A stretch of 64,000 bases of DNA, taken from NCBI RefSeq assembly GCF_018446385.1, contig NC_055990.1, forward strand, positions 24,495,058 to 24,559,057. The letters run 5' to 3'. A model generated the notes under the pieces. That model saw only the letters and a program-made list of their open reading frames with translations, made no database searches and was not told the origin of the DNA. This DNA is from Zingiber officinale. Lineage: Eukaryota > Streptophyta > Magnoliopsida > Zingiberales > Zingiberaceae. This document shows positions 47,747 through 60,476 of the stretch, piece after piece (within the stretch, counting starts at the first letter, position 1; the number at the start of each line of letters is the position of its first letter). The translations under genes were made by a program, and so were the position numbers.

Positions 47747-48840
47747 ACATGAATGAATGTATTAATTTTCATTCAAGTAAAAGATTATTGAAAATTTATT
47801 TTTGAATCAATAAATTTCGAAAAATAATTTTAGTTGGCGTCATCTAATGAAAATAAAATTTTGATCGGAAAATTAAAATTTACATTTCCAGTAGATAATT
47901 TTAAAATATTTAATTTCTCTAAATCAATTTCAACGAATGAGAAATTAATTATTCAAGTGAACCCCAAATAAAATTCGTTATCAAATGAGACATAAAATTA
48001 TCTCAAAGGATATTAAACCTTTTTTACATTTTATTTTACGCGATTGGGATTTGGTTGGCTAAACTCAACCATGCTAAGATCCAGCAAGGACACAGTGTGT
48101 ATCACAGATCAAATACGCGCACATACATTGAGTGCTTTAGGACGCATTTTACACTTGTGATTTATAATGTTGTTATGATGTGCTAGAAATCATGAATGAT
48201 AATTGTCATATTTTGTAAGCACTGTGAGATAAATTTGTAGTGTCCAAATTCTGATCTCGACTTTGCCGAATATCATCATTCTACCTACGGTCAAATTGTA
48301 CCACCATGATCTGCTCTAACAATCCCAGATCACTGAAAGCTAATCTTTTTAATAGATATACAACAACTATTATTAGAATCGAATACCATCTCTCCTCTCA
48401 GCTGAACCCTAGATCAATTTTCCATGAGCACATGAAAAACTCCTCCCATTTTTTAATTATTTAATTATGTTATTTATCTCTTTTTATACAATTTAAGGAC
48501 GAACTCAGACGAGTGAACGTGCCCACGTGACACGCTGCCATGAATCCCATTCCATGCCGCGTATTTAATGCCCTCATGACTAGCCAGCCAATCAGACCTA
48601 ACAATTCGATTCAATAAAAAAAAAATTCAACCGACGCCATGACAGACCGGTCGGTTCTTGGTTTACCGGTCCGTTTTGATTTGATTTGATTTTTGAAGGC
48701 ATAATTAAAGCACCGCAAACCAGAAGAAGCTCCCCTGCCCTCTCACGTACTGTTATCGGCCGCCATTAATGCAGGCCTCGACCTCGCCTTCTTGTTAGTA
48801 GTTACGCGGATTTTCCGCTTCTTCTCATCCTTCAGAATTC
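47747..48840. other. Upstream region of the OVATE family gene
   Basis: No coding frame. AT-rich to about 48480, then more mixed. A TATTTAAT at 48562-48569 is a possible but distant TATA element; nearer the start no clear TATA box is seen. Two GACCGGTCGG- and ACCGGTCCG-type phrases occur near 48645-48675. Confidence 0.4.
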
Positions 48841-49464
48841 ATGGGCAAGAGGCTGAGCCTCGGCTCGCTCTTGCTCAAGCTCCGGCACGCGCCGTCGCCG
48901 TGGCCCTCCTGCAAGCAGCCCAAGACCGAGTCCTTCCGCGACGCCGCCGTCTACGGCACCGTCAACTCAGTCTACTTCGACTCTGCCGAGTCCTGCTTCA
49001 CGCATTCATCCACGTCGGAGGCGCCGGAGAGCTTCTCGACGCTGTCGGAGGAGCTGGCGGTCGTGCCTCTGCGTCCGGCCGACCGGATCTCTTTCCGGCG
49101 GTCCGGAGATACCAGCTCGATCCTGGAGGACTCGAAGCCGAGCAGCGGCGGTGTTGACGACGACGAAGATACGGCGCCGCCGTTTGAGGGCGGCATTTCG
49201 CTGGCCGTAGACTCCGAGGACCCTTACTGCGACTTCCGGCGATCCATGGAAGAGATGGTGGCGGCGCACGGTCTCAGCGACTGGAGGCGCCTCGAAGCGT
49301 TGCTGATTTGGTACTTGAGGGTCAACCGGAAGAAGACGCATGGGTTCATCTTTGGGGCCTTTGCCGACTTGCTTGTTGCCCTCGCTGCTTCCCCTGCTTC
49401 CTCTTCCTCCAATTCATTTGGGGCCGTGGAAATCAAGGAGCATGAATCAAGTGAAACCACTTAA
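48841..49464 (+). CDS. OFP: OVATE family protein (OFP, OFP13/15/16/18-like)
   Basis: A single-exon frame of 207 residues. The start ATGG follows GAATTC and is the first ATG in this frame near the N-terminal MGKRLSLGSLLLK motif. Residues about 117-181 form the OVATE domain (DUF623): AVDSEDPYCDFRRSMEEMV, then DWRRLEALLIWYLRVN and KKTHGFIFGAFADLLVAL, ending in a serine-rich tail. OFPs are plant-specific transcriptional repressors and cytoskeletal regulators that bind KNOX/BELL homeodomain and TRM proteins and control organ shape and secondary growth. The lack of introns and a length near 200 are usual for the family. The first two-thirds are very rich in GC (codons ending G or C), unlike the AT-rich surroundings, as in many monocot genes. 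The frame at 48792-49157 is a shadow. The domain identity is certain; the subgroup is inferred from similarity of the domain to short OFPs. Confidence 0.95.
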   Translation: MGKRLSLGSLLLKLRHAPSPWPSCKQPKTESFRDAAVYGTVNSVYFDSAESCFTHSSTSEAPESFSTLSEELAVVPLRPADRISFRRSGDTSSILEDSKPSSGGVDDDEDTAPPFEGGISLAVDSEDPYCDFRRSMEEMVAAHGLSDWRRLEALLIWYLRVNRKKTHGFIFGAFADLLVALAASPASSSSNSFGAVEIKEHESSETT

Positions 49465-50621
49465 ATTCTTCTTTAATATCAATATTGAAGAGATTGGGAT
49501 CCTTTCCCCTATATGATTCCTAACTCGTTGTCTCTGATCATCTGTCTTTCCTCTCCTGCTGGCCTGTTTTATTTTCTGAGTTCCCAGATCCTGTGGAGTT
49601 GATCATTTTAAAGTATTTCCAGTGTACAGTATTCGGGGTTCAGGGAACTCTCAAATTGTAAGTTTTTCTGATCAAATATATATGAACTATATCCATTTTG
49701 GGATCCGTTAATTTAATCTAATCATTGTGGCAAAAGGTGAATACGTTCGTCCTCAGTGCCCCCGTCAATCCGTCTCAGGGTCAACATTGAGGTGGTAAAA
49801 CATGAACGACTACTAATCTTTGGAATAGCGATCCACAAGGCTTGTGAAAAATGATTGATGTTCGTATGTATTTCTTTAAATAATTCTATGAAAGAAATGC
49901 GAGTGGTTTATAAATAATCTGGATACAACAGCTGCCGGCAACTCATACTGTTGGGGCTCATGATTTCCAAATCTGAACTCCTTCAGTATGACCCGTAAAT
50001 ATGAAGTTTTGATGTTGTTGGAAAAGGAAACAAATCCTATTAATGAGTTGTAGAGTTGCACAGTTGGTTGCCATCAAGTTGCTGATTCCATGCAACGTTT
50101 TCATACAACTCGATGATGACCTTCTTCTGCAGAACTGAATCAAAAGGGTTCATTTGAGATCACTGGAAAAGCTGTCTGACAACTGGGTGCGGCTAATAAA
50201 TTAGAGTTTCTGAATATTTGTTTTTCATGTGAAATGGTTGGGCGCCACTCAGAAACTGTTTAAGACCGTAATTTAGTTTAGTTTCGTTAGTACAGTAGCA
50301 GCTGTCTACTGGAAGGAGTCAGGGAAAGTAATTAATTCTGAACTTGCTGGCTGCAGAAGAAAGAACTGAGTTATTAAAGCTGTGCAGAGCATATTCAATT
50401 CAAACTAAATATCATAAGAACTAGATGAACTCACACCTGCATGTTGGATTTAATTGACAACTAAGCTGATCATATCGCTTCCATAAATATCAGAATATAT
50501 ATATATATATTAAATTGTTATTGGGAAACTAAGTAGCATCGAATCTCAATGATGCGCGACAACACATTAATTACCAAATGACTACGAGCAACCTTGGGCT
50601 CATCCACTCCATCACCATGCA
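49465..50621. other. Downstream of the OVATE gene; no gene
   Basis: The 3' untranslated region probably covers the first few hundred bases. Later DNA shows no supported frame. An AT dinucleotide run lies at 50496-50510. Confidence 0.5.
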
Positions 50622-50815
50622 TTTTGACAAAGGGTAATGTTAAATGGCCAGAATCTGGCCAGCTAGAATCAATACATGCAAGTGTACACATGGGTATTTT
50701 GGTAATATCATCTGTGTACATTAATTACATGCATGTATATGCATGTATTTTAATTGGAGCATAGATAATTCTAACTGGTCAGATTCTGGCCAACAAGAAT
50801 TATCGTTTGACAAAT
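50622..50815. mobile_element. Foldback MITE-like element
   Basis: The left arm GGCCAGAATCTGGCCAGCTA (from 50646) matches the reverse complement of the right arm (GGCCAGAATCTGACCAGTTA) at 18 of 20 positions. The pairing extends outward, less perfectly, to TTTTGACAAAGGGTAAT and AATTTGTCAAACGATAAT. About 95 bp separate the inner arms. No clear target duplication was found, so the superfamily is open. Confidence 0.65.
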
Positions 50816-52304
50816 TGTAGGTGCCAAGGCTGCTCGTAATCATTTGCACATGGAACGCTAGCTTGCAGCATTATTGTGGGCATGAATTTCCAATTTTTGT
50901 TTCGTTTTGTTTTTGTTTTTTGTATTTTGAGTTGAGAAGGACAAGTAGGCGAACACAGATTGGCTTGTTGTCTTGTATCAGGAAGAGGGAAACTTCTAAA
51001 AGCAGCATTGGATGAATTGGAACGATTAATTAATACTTCTTGGGGCGAGGACAGTTTTAATATTACACTGCTCAAGAAAGCCTAGTAGGGGCAAGCTTCA
51101 TCCATGCACCCATTCCCAATGGAAAGAGAGCTGTAAAGGCCCACTCAATTCTCAAATGGTTATTTGTGGTTAGATGTAGCAATCAAATTGTTTGTTCTTG
51201 GAGATGTAAAATGATGATAAGATTTGGCTGTTCCCTATGCTTGAAATTGCCAAAACTTAAATGTCACTGTGACTCATATTGGTGAGAGAAAAGAAGATGT
51301 TAACCAGACATGTTTAAGTCGGATTTTGATATTCAATTATGTTTAATAATTGGGCTCTCCTTCAGGTTTAGTTGTTTGAAATTACACAACTATTTATTTT
51401 ACTCATCTATTCAAAATTTAAAGGAATTTGGATGATGAATATCTAAATAATAATGAATTTGGATAATACCTAAAAATATAAGTACCCAAACTCTTATCTC
51501 CCTAATCTAAATAGTACCTCTATGTTTATTTACTAAAAAAAATACAAGCTTTTATCTTCCAATCTTACCATCTATTAAATACTTTTTTTTAATACATTCC
51601 TCTTTGTTTCTTTGTGTGGCTCTTAATTTTTTTGCTTCTTATTTTCAATATACAATAATTGAATTCAGATAAAGTATATATTAATACTTTTTTTTAATCC
51701 TTTCTTTTCTATAGTAAAATTGTTGTCAAAGAGAAAGATAGGAGGTATAGGAGGTACTTTATCATTCCTGCAAAGCCATAAAGACAGAAAAATTCTCCAA
51801 GACTTTGACAAATCTTGGATAAGTAACACAAATATAGCAAACAAGTGTTGATGGGTGAGTTTAGGTTAGGATTAGGTCAGGGTTAGCATTAAGCTTGGTT
51901 TAGGTTGGGTTTGCATATGGGTTTTGGCTAGGTTAGGGTTAGGGTTAGGGTTAGATTTGAGTTAGGTTTTGTAAGAATTTTAGAATTTGGGTTTAACCCA
52001 ACTTAAAACGCAATTACGACCATACGTTAGATTTAAACTTTGATTTGGATTAATCAAATGATTATTTTTAGAATTATCATTCAGGCTATTGCGAGATGTA
52101 GGGGCTCTACTTAATGTAATCATGTACCTTTGTCAAAGCTATTCCAAAACGACATGCCCAAATAACTTAATACAATTCTTGATCTATCGAATTTAGAGTG
52201 GGGTGAGTTAGTTTCACTTTATTAATTGTACCCGGTAGGATATATCTCCAAATATCCAACCTAGACAAAGATTAACAATAACTTAATTTGCTCTCATACT
52301 AATT
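50816..52304. other. Gene-less stretch with a telomere-like run
   Basis: No supported gene. Between 51855 and 51970 the DNA is built of degenerate GGTTAG/GGTTTAG units, with about four exact GTTAGG repeats near 51932-51955. It is too short and impure to be called an interstitial telomere. Confidence 0.5.
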
Positions 52305-52640
52305 TGTAGGATTACAACCATGATAGAGGAGTGTGAATAGCGTATTTGATAATTTTTTTCAAATTGATAGTAAATAATACAAAATAAAGTAATCAGAGTT
52401 ACTTGTAGTGGAATAAAGACTAAGTAAATATTTACAGTTGAATAACACTAACTAAACTTGCAGCGGAATAAACACCAAAGATAATTTACAATGTAATCAA
52501 CACTAAGTCAATTTGTAATGTAATAATTACCAACTAAAGTTGATTAAATATTTTGGAATAATGAAATAGTATAAAAATAATACCACACACGAACATAGGG
52601 GTTTAACATGGTTCAGGTTCCCTCTAGGGTTGCTATACGC
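52305..52640 (-). mobile_element. SIRE-type LTR end, degenerate
   Basis: Starts TGTAGGATTACAACCATGAT followed by AGAGGAGTGTGAATAGCG, the terminal motif seen at the left ends of minus-strand SIRE-type LTRs here. Inside, near 52588-52640, GGGGTTTAACATGGTTCAGG is followed by the usual GGTTC-type phrase. The right boundary is unclear. Confidence 0.45.
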
Positions 52641-53385
52641 CCATTTGTTTACATACATTTGTTTCATTACATGAGTATGTTTTACATACTTACATCATTG
52701 TTGCATTGTTTTTACTCTTTTAGTTTGAAAAACTACTCTTTATGCATTTTTATTGATAGGACATGAATTCAAAGCTTAACTAGAGCAAAAAGAAGCCTTG
52801 GAGAGTGCATTCTAGCATGGTGCATAGTCTAGTCGTATCCCCTGACAGAGTCATACATCACCCTTGGATTTAGGCGAGCAATGGAGCAAAGTTTGGACCA
52901 CCAGTGCTAAACACAGGCAGGTCATGCCAGGAGCAAGATTGTGCTTGCTATTGTTGCTCGATGAGAGGAGGTCCAGCAACTGACACAACCAGGCCATGCA
53001 TCCCAACATGACCATGAACAGTGTGGCAGCAACCCCCTATTTTTATGGAAATATTGAATTTTAGGAAAATGCCTCCAACTTTTTAGAAAAGTTTGTTAGT
53101 TTTAGTATCCTTAGAGGCTATAAAGGAACCAAGTGTGCACTTGTTTAAGGCATTAAGGGGATTCTCAAAAGAGACCCTATCAAGAGTTTCCTAGTGATAG
53201 GCCCTAGGAGAGAGACTTTTCATGGAGCCGTCAAGAATCCATCCATCAAGGAGCTTGGAGATCAATTTGAAGATGACTATAGACACCATGACTAAGTATT
53301 CTCTATCTTTTCTCTTTGATTTGAGTGGTAGAATGTTTCTCTTTATGTCTTTGACTTGTATCTTTATCTCCATGGAGTAGTCTCT
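52641..53385. other. Unassigned stretch, perhaps LTR-derived
   Basis: No gene. A plus-strand GGCTATAAAGGAACC (near 53118) followed by a leader-like sequence is compatible with an LTR promoter, but no ends were identified. Confidence 0.3.
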
Positions 53386-54008
53386 CACTATAAGAAAATT
53401 GAAATTACACAACACTTAAAAGATAACATTTTTTAAAAAAAAAACGTTATCTTTTTTTACAATATTTTTAGTAAAACGTGTCGTCTATATTTTTTTTATT
53501 TCTTATTAAAGACAACGTTTTTTCAAATAAGCATTGTCTATTGGTTTTTTTTTAAAGTCAAAGACAATACTTTTTTAAAAAGTGTTGTCTATGAATATTT
53601 TTTATTATTATCTACAATACTAAGTGTTGTCTACGAAAACCTCCATCTCTACCAAAACTTAACCTCCATGAAAATCTCTCCCGTGAAAACCCCCAACTCT
53701 CCACCAAAACATTTTCGTCCCCATCTCTCTGCCAAAACCTCTGCTTAGCGAAAACCTCTGCTTAGCGAAAACCTCTGCTTAGCGAAAACCTCCATGAAAA
53801 CCAAGCCTCCACCAAAGCATGGTTGTCTCCTCTGTCCGCTAAAACCACACCTTTGCCAAAACCTAGCCTCCGCTCCTGAAAACCTCCATCTCCTCCCATA
53901 ACCTAGCCTCCACGAAAACCTCCATCTCCGCCAAAAACCCACGCATCCCTCTACCTAGCTCTCCTCCTCCACTCCTCCACTCCTCCACGCCGCCCGCGAC
54001 CTAGCCTC
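53386..54008 (+). mobile_element. CACTA (En/Spm-type) transposon end
   Basis: It starts CACTATAAGAAAATT, close to the CACTACAAGAAAA terminus of plant CACTA elements. Subterminal repeats in both orientations follow (AGACAACG, AGACAATACTTTTTTAAA, AAGTGTTGTCTATG) up to about 53635, a known CACTA feature. A 17-bp unit CGAAAACCTCTGCTTAG is then repeated three times near 53735-53785. The element is cut at 54009 by an LTR; the other end was not found. Confidence 0.7.
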
Positions 54009-56092
54009 TGTAGGATCGTAAAGCGCTAGAGGGGGTGAATAGCACTCGTGGCTAATTCGTTCGTTTTGAGTAAATATGCAGTGAAAAATAAAGATAGAAT
54101 GCAAACACCAAGAATTTACTTGGTTTGGAGCTTGTGACGACTCCTACTCCAAGGTCCGCACATGAGAGTGCTTTCTGTTGAAACCCCAATGTTGTTTTAA
54201 TGTGATAAATCAAGTTATGTTAGGTCCTGTGGTGTTTTAACCTTGTGTCTAAGTGTGCAAGAGCTTAGGAACACAAGAAGTCGAGCAAAAGACGCAGCTA
54301 CCGAGAAGGATGGCACGGGAGAGAGCCGACGGGCTCGGTGAGTGCGAGGGACGAGGTGCTACGGAAGAGTATACGGGCGGACGAGAAGGAAGCGCGCGGC
54401 GTTTCCGAGGGACGAGAAGCCGGAGTGGAAGGTTGCCCGAGAAGGCCAAAAAGTGGGTTCGGGTAAGCCTTATTTCGGTTGGCCGAAATCACCCAAGCGA
54501 GTGGAGCAAGAGCGGAAAAATCGGACTGAGGTGAGCAGCACCGGAGCAGAGGGCCCGGACCCAATCTGGGTGCCCGGAGCGATTCCGAGTGCCCGGAACC
54601 CGACCTTTGACCAGACGATGTTTGACCATGATCCATTGCGAAGGGGATAAAGTTTTATTCCCTTCTAGGCTCTTGAAACCCTCCAGGCGCCCCGACCAAT
54701 GCTATAAATACAACCTTGGTCCAGAAGTTTTTCAATCAATTAAGAAATCACTGTAACAACACTTGTGCACTCTTCTTTTAGTTTACCTTCTCATTTCTGT
54801 GCTTTCACTGCTGTAAGAGGCTTCTCCGCCTGAAGGAGATACTTAGTGTGATCCATTCCTTGGATTAACAACTTCTCTAGTTGTAACCAAGTCAAATCTA
54901 TGAGCCTCGTTCTTTTTAATTACTTTCTTTATTTAATTTATGCAAGTGTTCTTTTAAAGTTCGAGAATGGTATTTTGGTTTTATATTGTGCAGGGCTATT
55001 CAACCCTCTGATAGTCGGCCACCAACGGTACCAACACTTTCGATGGGCAATCACTAATCAATCAGAAAGGTTACAAATAGAGTTTTACAATTAATTAGAA
55101 ATTTAAAGAATACCGACAACTTTGTATAAGAAAATCTTCAGTAGAACCGTCGTCGGAGCTTTCGGGTATCGTAGAAGCATTTTCTGAGTAGCTCGAAGAA
55201 GCGGAAGTTGTTCCTTGTGTTGTACTCAAGCCTTTGGTCGAAGCTGCTTTTATAGGCTGTTCCGGGCACCCGAAACTCCTCTGGGCGCCTGGACCACGTG
55301 GCTCAGCCACTTCGCAAGCTCCACATCAACTTGGCGATAACTTTTGAGTTCCGGGTGCCTGGACTAACTCCGGGGGCTTGTACTAGGTCCAGGCGCCTAG
55401 ACCAACTTCGGGTGCCCAAACCAACTTTTTCCAACCCCTTATTTTCTGTAAAATAAAGTTAGTCAGGCAAAAACAATATATCTAAAATGAAATTTGGCAG
55501 CCTCTGATTGTCCGGTTCTGACTTAGAGTTTCGTTGAAACTCTAGGTCGAACTGATGCCTATTGTTCTCTCTTCGGGGAACACGTCCTCACCTACTTCTC
55601 TCAGGAGAAGTTATCTGTTGCCAAACCGGTCCTCCAGACTGACTGGACTTTTGCTCAGTGTCCGAGGCTTCCAGTCTTCATACTGGGTGTCTGCTCCATG
55701 ACTCGTCCAGACTTCCACTCGATCCGCGACCACTAGGATTTCAACCTAGAGTCCCCTACTCTAGGATTTTGCCCTAAGCGCTCGACCCGCCAAGACTTTC
55801 CACCTAGGGTTACCACCACCTAGGACTTAGGGTTACCGCCCCTAGGATTTTCCACCTGCCTAACCGCAGCTAGGACTTTTCATCACCTAGGGTTACCACC
55901 ACCTATGACCTAGGGTTACCACCCCCTAGGATTTTCCACCTACCTAGAATCCACTAGGGATTTTGCCTAAGACAACTTAAGACTTTCCTACAAGCTCAAT
56001 CAACCTTATTAGATAACAAGACATCTTAACTTTTGAATCCTTTGTCATTATCAAAACACAAGTTTGATCGTCTGGTGCTTCCTGCACCAATA
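54009..56092 (-). repeat. LTR of gag-only SIRE-type element 2, interrupted
   Basis: On the minus strand it starts TATTGGTGCAGGAAGC at 56092, after a GGGGAGAT purine tract, and ends at 54009 (GATCCTACA) with CTATTCACCCCCTCTAGC. Without the solo LTR nested at 54176-55036 and its duplication it is about 1218 bp. Bases 55790-55960 hold repeated CACCTAGGGTTACC-type units, and 55255-55420 hold GGGCGCC-type phrases. Confidence 0.78.
54176..55036 (+). mobile_element. Short-family solo LTR nested in the gag-only element's LTR
   Basis: 861 bp, TGTTGAAACCCCAATG to CGGTACCAACA, with perfect CTTTC duplications (54171-54175 and 55037-55041). TATA box TATAAATA at 54703-54710; a CTATTCAACCC motif lies near the end. 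Same family as 20794-21721 (reverse) and 59516-60476. Confidence 0.92.
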
Positions 56093-57890
56093 ATCTCCCC
56101 CTTTTTGATTATAGCAACCAGGTTTAAAAGTTAAGTAAATATATAGCAGTTTAATGAAAAATATTTTTAAAAAAATATATAGCATGTTCTCACTAAGTAT
56201 TAGCTCCTCCTTAATTTATCACTCCCCTTAACTTTTGACCATTCTCTCCCCCTTTGCCATATATCAAAAATAATTTAGGGAGGAAAGGTTTTTACTCTGT
56301 TAACCTTAAGCTCCCCCTGAAGGGTAACACTTAAAAAAAACTTAGCTAATTTTTAAGTGTTGAAAGTGAGTCAGCTTTTACAAAAAAACTTAGCTAAACT
56401 TAGTTTTGAAAATAATTACTTTGAAAAATACTTAGCTAAATTAGAAATACTTTGAAAATACTTAGCTTTTTCAAAACAACTTTGTCAAGTACTTAGTTTT
56501 TTTTTTTTAATTTTTGATAAAAATTTGGCTTTAAAAAGATTTTGATAAAAACTTAGCTTTAAAAATATTTTGATAAAAAAACTTTAAAAAGATTTTGATA
56601 AAAAAACTTAGCTTTAAAAAGATTTTGATAAAAGCTTAGATAAGTACTTAGCTTAAATAGGATATTGATAAACACATAGTTAAGTACTTAGCTTAAAAAA
56701 ATTCATAAAAGCTTAGCTTTTAAAAAGATTTTGATAAACATTTAGCTTTAAAAAATATTTAAAAGAAAACTTAGCTAAGTAAAAGATTTCTTTGAAAAAT
56801 ACTTTAAAATACTTTATCAGATACTTAGTTATTATCTTTTCAAAAATATTTTATTTTTATTTTCAAAAATATTTTTTAAAAAAATTAAACTTCCTCTTTT
56901 AGAAGTATTTTGAAAAGTTTAACTTTTAAAACATACGTTTAAAATAAATAAAAATTAATGTCTTAACCTTCCCTTCACTCTCCCTTAATTAATGCCAAGA
57001 ATATTTGAGGGTCCTAGAGTCCAAGCATGTAAAATAAACATAAAAGTTATATTTTATTTTCTTAATTTTCCATCTCACCCTTTCTAGGTTATCAAGCATG
57101 TTCAGCTTATGAGTTTGTGTGAGATGGAGTTAAGTTAAGTTGATTTTATCTTTAACTTTAAAAAAATATTTATGATATTGAAGTATATTTTAAAAATAAT
57201 TTAAGTTAAATTTGGATTTCAAAAATATTAAATTTTGAATTTTAAAATATAAGTTTAATTAGATTTAAACTTTTGAAGATTAATTATAATTTGAAAATGA
57301 TTAATATTTTAGAAATTAATTATAATGTGAAAATACTTAACAATTAAAAATGATTAAGATTTTAAAAATTAATTAAACTTTTGTAATTTGAAATTGATTA
57401 ATCTTTTGTAATTAATTAGATTTTGAAAATAATTAAACTTTTGTAATTAATTATGAATTTTAATTGAGTTATCTTTAATTTAATTAATTTAGGTTTGGTT
57501 AACTACTTTAAACCTAGGTTCATCTCATCCTTTTCTAGATTTTCAATCAGGGAACCTTAATAATTTTGTAAGATGGTTAATTTAATCTTCAATTTAGATT
57601 ACAATCTAAGGATTAATTTACAATTGAGTTAGACTAAGGTTTTACAGTTAGCCAATTAAATATTTATTTCAATGATTAGCTTCCAAGGTGTGGCGAGACA
57701 CTAGGTCTTCTTGGGTATGAGATCATCCACCACTTCTAGACAAAGCCTTTCAAAGAAATTGGATATTTAATTTCCTTTCTGAAACTCCTCAGTCTAACTA
57801 GTCAAGTGTGAATCAAGCTTAGGTTCTTATCTACCCTAGTCTAAGCATGTATAGTGAAAGTAGTAAAGCAAGCATCAAACAAATCTATCT
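56093..57890 (-). mobile_element. AT-rich internal region in place of pol, element 2
   Basis: No protease, integrase or RT. Units around AAAAAGATTTTGATAAAAAC and TTAGCTTTAAAAA recur many times between 56500 and 56780. The shared module lies at 57656-57751. Confidence 0.7.
57656..57751 (-). other. Shared retroelement module, copy in gag-only element 2
   Basis: Core GTGGCGAGACACTAGGTCTT, then CTTCTAGACAAAGCC; similarity continues into ATATTTAATTTCCT near 57762-57775. Confidence 0.75.
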
Positions 57891-59515
57891 ATCAATAAAA
57901 ATGATCTTTCTCTTAGCTCCCCGTGGATCATAGCCTCGATAGGGTCTATCAAGGTAGTGGATTTGATCCTTGGGGGTCCAATATTAACCAAGTCTAACTT
58001 GATTAATAAAGTTTGACTTGGGGACCCATGCTTGGACTAATTTTCTATTTGTTCTATTTACAAGTGATAAGTAAGATCTGTATTTTTGTTTAGCCTTAAA
58101 TCCAAGTCCAGATCGGTTGTAAATGACTCTTTGTTTTTTAATAATCAGTTCAAGATTCTTGGAACCCATGGTGAACCGTTCCAACGTGTCCTTAAGTTCT
58201 TTAACTTGAGTTTTAAAATTGAAATTCTCTTCCTTAAGTTGTTGGACTTGAGTTGAACTTCCATTTTAAACTGGCCCAGTCAAAGGACTTAGTTTAGTCT
58301 CCTCCTTAAGGATTGTTATCTCTTTTTGGAGTGACTTGACTCAGACGTTGGATTTGGCTAACTTACGCATGAGATAGTTAACTAAGTTATGCAATTTATC
58401 TATCTAAGTAGTTCTTATAGTGGGGTTAGGCCCTTCGGAAATAGATACAAATCCGTGACTTCTCTCAGATTCTGTTTCCAACTCGCTCTTGATTTTAGAT
58501 TCGTCGACTTGTTCCTGGGTCATAAGCGCGAGGAAGCTCGTCTGTTCGAACTCTTCGTCAAAGTCTTCTGAAGAAGACTTATCCCATGTCGCCTGCATTG
58601 CTTTCTTCTTCCTTCGCTTCTTCGTTTCTTTTTGGTTTGGACAGTTGGTTTTGATGTGTCCCTTCTTGTTGCAGTCATAACAAGTTACTTCGGACTTCAC
58701 TTTTGGATTTGATTGCACCGTCTTGGACTTAATCACTTTCTTGATGTCTTTCTTGATGAATTCTTTCTTCTTTTAGTAGAGTTTTTGTACAAGGTTGACT
58801 AGTTCGACTGTAATCTCGTCGTCGTCATCTTCTGAGTCCGGTTCACCTTCAGACTCGGGTTCAGTTATACGCTTTACTTTTGATTCCCGTATTCTGCTCA
58901 TTACTGTAATCAAAGCAATACCTTTCTCGACCCAAGTAGTATTAGTTTATTCGTGAAGCTTGAATTCAGAAAATAATAAGGAGAGGTCCTTGGATACTTT
59001 ATAAGCATCTACCATGGATGCCCACAAGGTGTTCCTTGGAAATACATTGAGTGCATACCTGATTATATCACGGTTTTCCACCTTCTGACCAATTGGATGA
59101 AGGTCGTTCAGCAGGTCCTGAATTCGCGCATGAAGTTGGCTTGCCGACTCACCTTCCTACATTTTTATGTCATATAGTTTATTTAAAATTAAATCATGTT
59201 TGCTTACCTTCGTGTCTGAAGTTTCCTCGTGCAGCTCGATCAACTTCTCCCATAGTTCTTTTGCACTTGAGAACGGGTCGACTCGGTTTAGCTCTTCTTT
59301 AGTTAAGCCACATTGAAAAGTGCATGTTGCTCTAGCGTCGGCCTCAATTTTCTTCATCAAGGTTGTGTCCTAGTTCTGGAATGATACTGGCTTTCCAACA
59401 CCATCGAGTGGGAGTTCAAGACCAGTTTAGATGATTATCCACATTTCAACTTGCATCTTGAGGTGGTACTCCATTCGGCTCTTCCAGTAGCCGAAGTCTT
59501 CACTAGAGAAAAGGG
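57891..59515 (-). pseudogene. SIRE-type gag, element 2 (decayed)
   Basis: Reading minus from 59515: YWKSRMEYHLKMQVEMWIII, then the UBN2-type core (ATCTFQCGLTKEELNRV, SAKELWEKLIELHEETSD, near 59360-59157). A zinc knuckle CYDCNKKGHIKTNC lies near 58685-58640 (C-x2-C-x4-H-x4-C intact), followed by an acidic serine-rich region, a coiled-coil stretch, and a C-terminal segment with SGLGFKAKQKYR and AWVPKSNF. Past one stop comes DQIHYLDRPYRGYDPRGA, where the coding similarity ends. Several stops and shifts are present. Gag alone would form particles; no enzymes follow. The N-terminus is cut by the LTR at 59516. Confidence 0.85.
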
Positions 59516-60476
59516 TGTTGGAACCCCAAGGTGGTTTTGATGTGATCAACTAAGTTAGGTTAGGTCCTGTTGTGTTTAACCCTGTGTTTAAGTGTGCAGG
59601 AACTTAGGAGTACAAGAAGTTGAGCAAAAGACGCAACTAGCGAGAAGGATGGCACGGGAGAGAGCCGACGAGCTCGGTGCGTCTGAGGGACGAGGTGTTG
59701 CGAAAGAGTACACTGGTGGATGAGAAGGGAGTGTGCGATGTTTCCGAGGGACGAGAAGCTGGAGCGGAAGATTGCTCGGGGAGTAAAAGACACAGCTAGC
59801 GAGGAGGTCGGCACGGGAGAGAGTCGACGGGCTCAGTGCATCCGAGAGATGAAGCTGTTGAAGAGTACGTTGGTGGACGAGAAGGAAGCATGTGACGATT
59901 CCGAGGTATGAGAAGCCGGAGTGGAAGGTTGCTCGAGAAGGTTGAAAGTTAGGTTCGGGTGAGCCCTATTCCGGATGGTCGAAATCACCCAAGCGAGCGG
60001 AGCCGGAGCGGAAGACCCGGACCGAGGCGAGCAGCACCGGAGCAGAGGGCCCGGACCTCATTTTTATCCACTTTGATGTGTATGTTGACCGTTGCGTCAG
60101 GGATAGAATTCTATCCCACTCCAGGCGCCTGGAACGCTTCCAGACACCCCGACCAAGGCTATAAATACAACATTGGTCTAGAAGCTAAGAAACAACAAGC
60201 AATTATTGAAACAACACTTATGCGCTTTCCTTTCAAGTTTAGCTTCATCTTTCTGTGCATAAATTGCTGTAAAGAGGCTTCTCCGCCTGAAGGAGAATTT
60301 AGTGTGTTTCATTTCCTTGGATTAACAACCTACCCGGTTGTAACCAAGTAAATTTCAAAGTCTCTTTATTTTTAGTTTATTATTTGTTCTATTATTATGC
60401 AAGTGTTTAATTAATTTATAAGTCTGAGAAGGGTTCATTTGTTTTCATTTTGTGCAGGGCTATTCAACCCCCCTTC
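59516..60476 (+). repeat. Short-family LTR, plus strand, right end lost
   Basis: Starts TGTTGGAACCCCAAGG at 59516, inside the gag remnant. It has TATA box TATAAATA (60160-60167) and reaches GCAGGGCTATTCAACCCCCC near 60475, where another LTR begins; the expected ACCAACA end is missing. Internal duplication of an AGCGAGAAGGATGGCACGGG-like block (near 59638 and 59795). Confidence 0.75.

Noticed and set aside
48792..49341. Alternative frames over the OVATE gene on both strands
   Set aside because: GC-rich shadows; the OVATE domain fixes the true frame.
51855..51970. Interstitial telomere
   Set aside because: Only about four exact GTTAGG units within degenerate sequence; too short for the claim.
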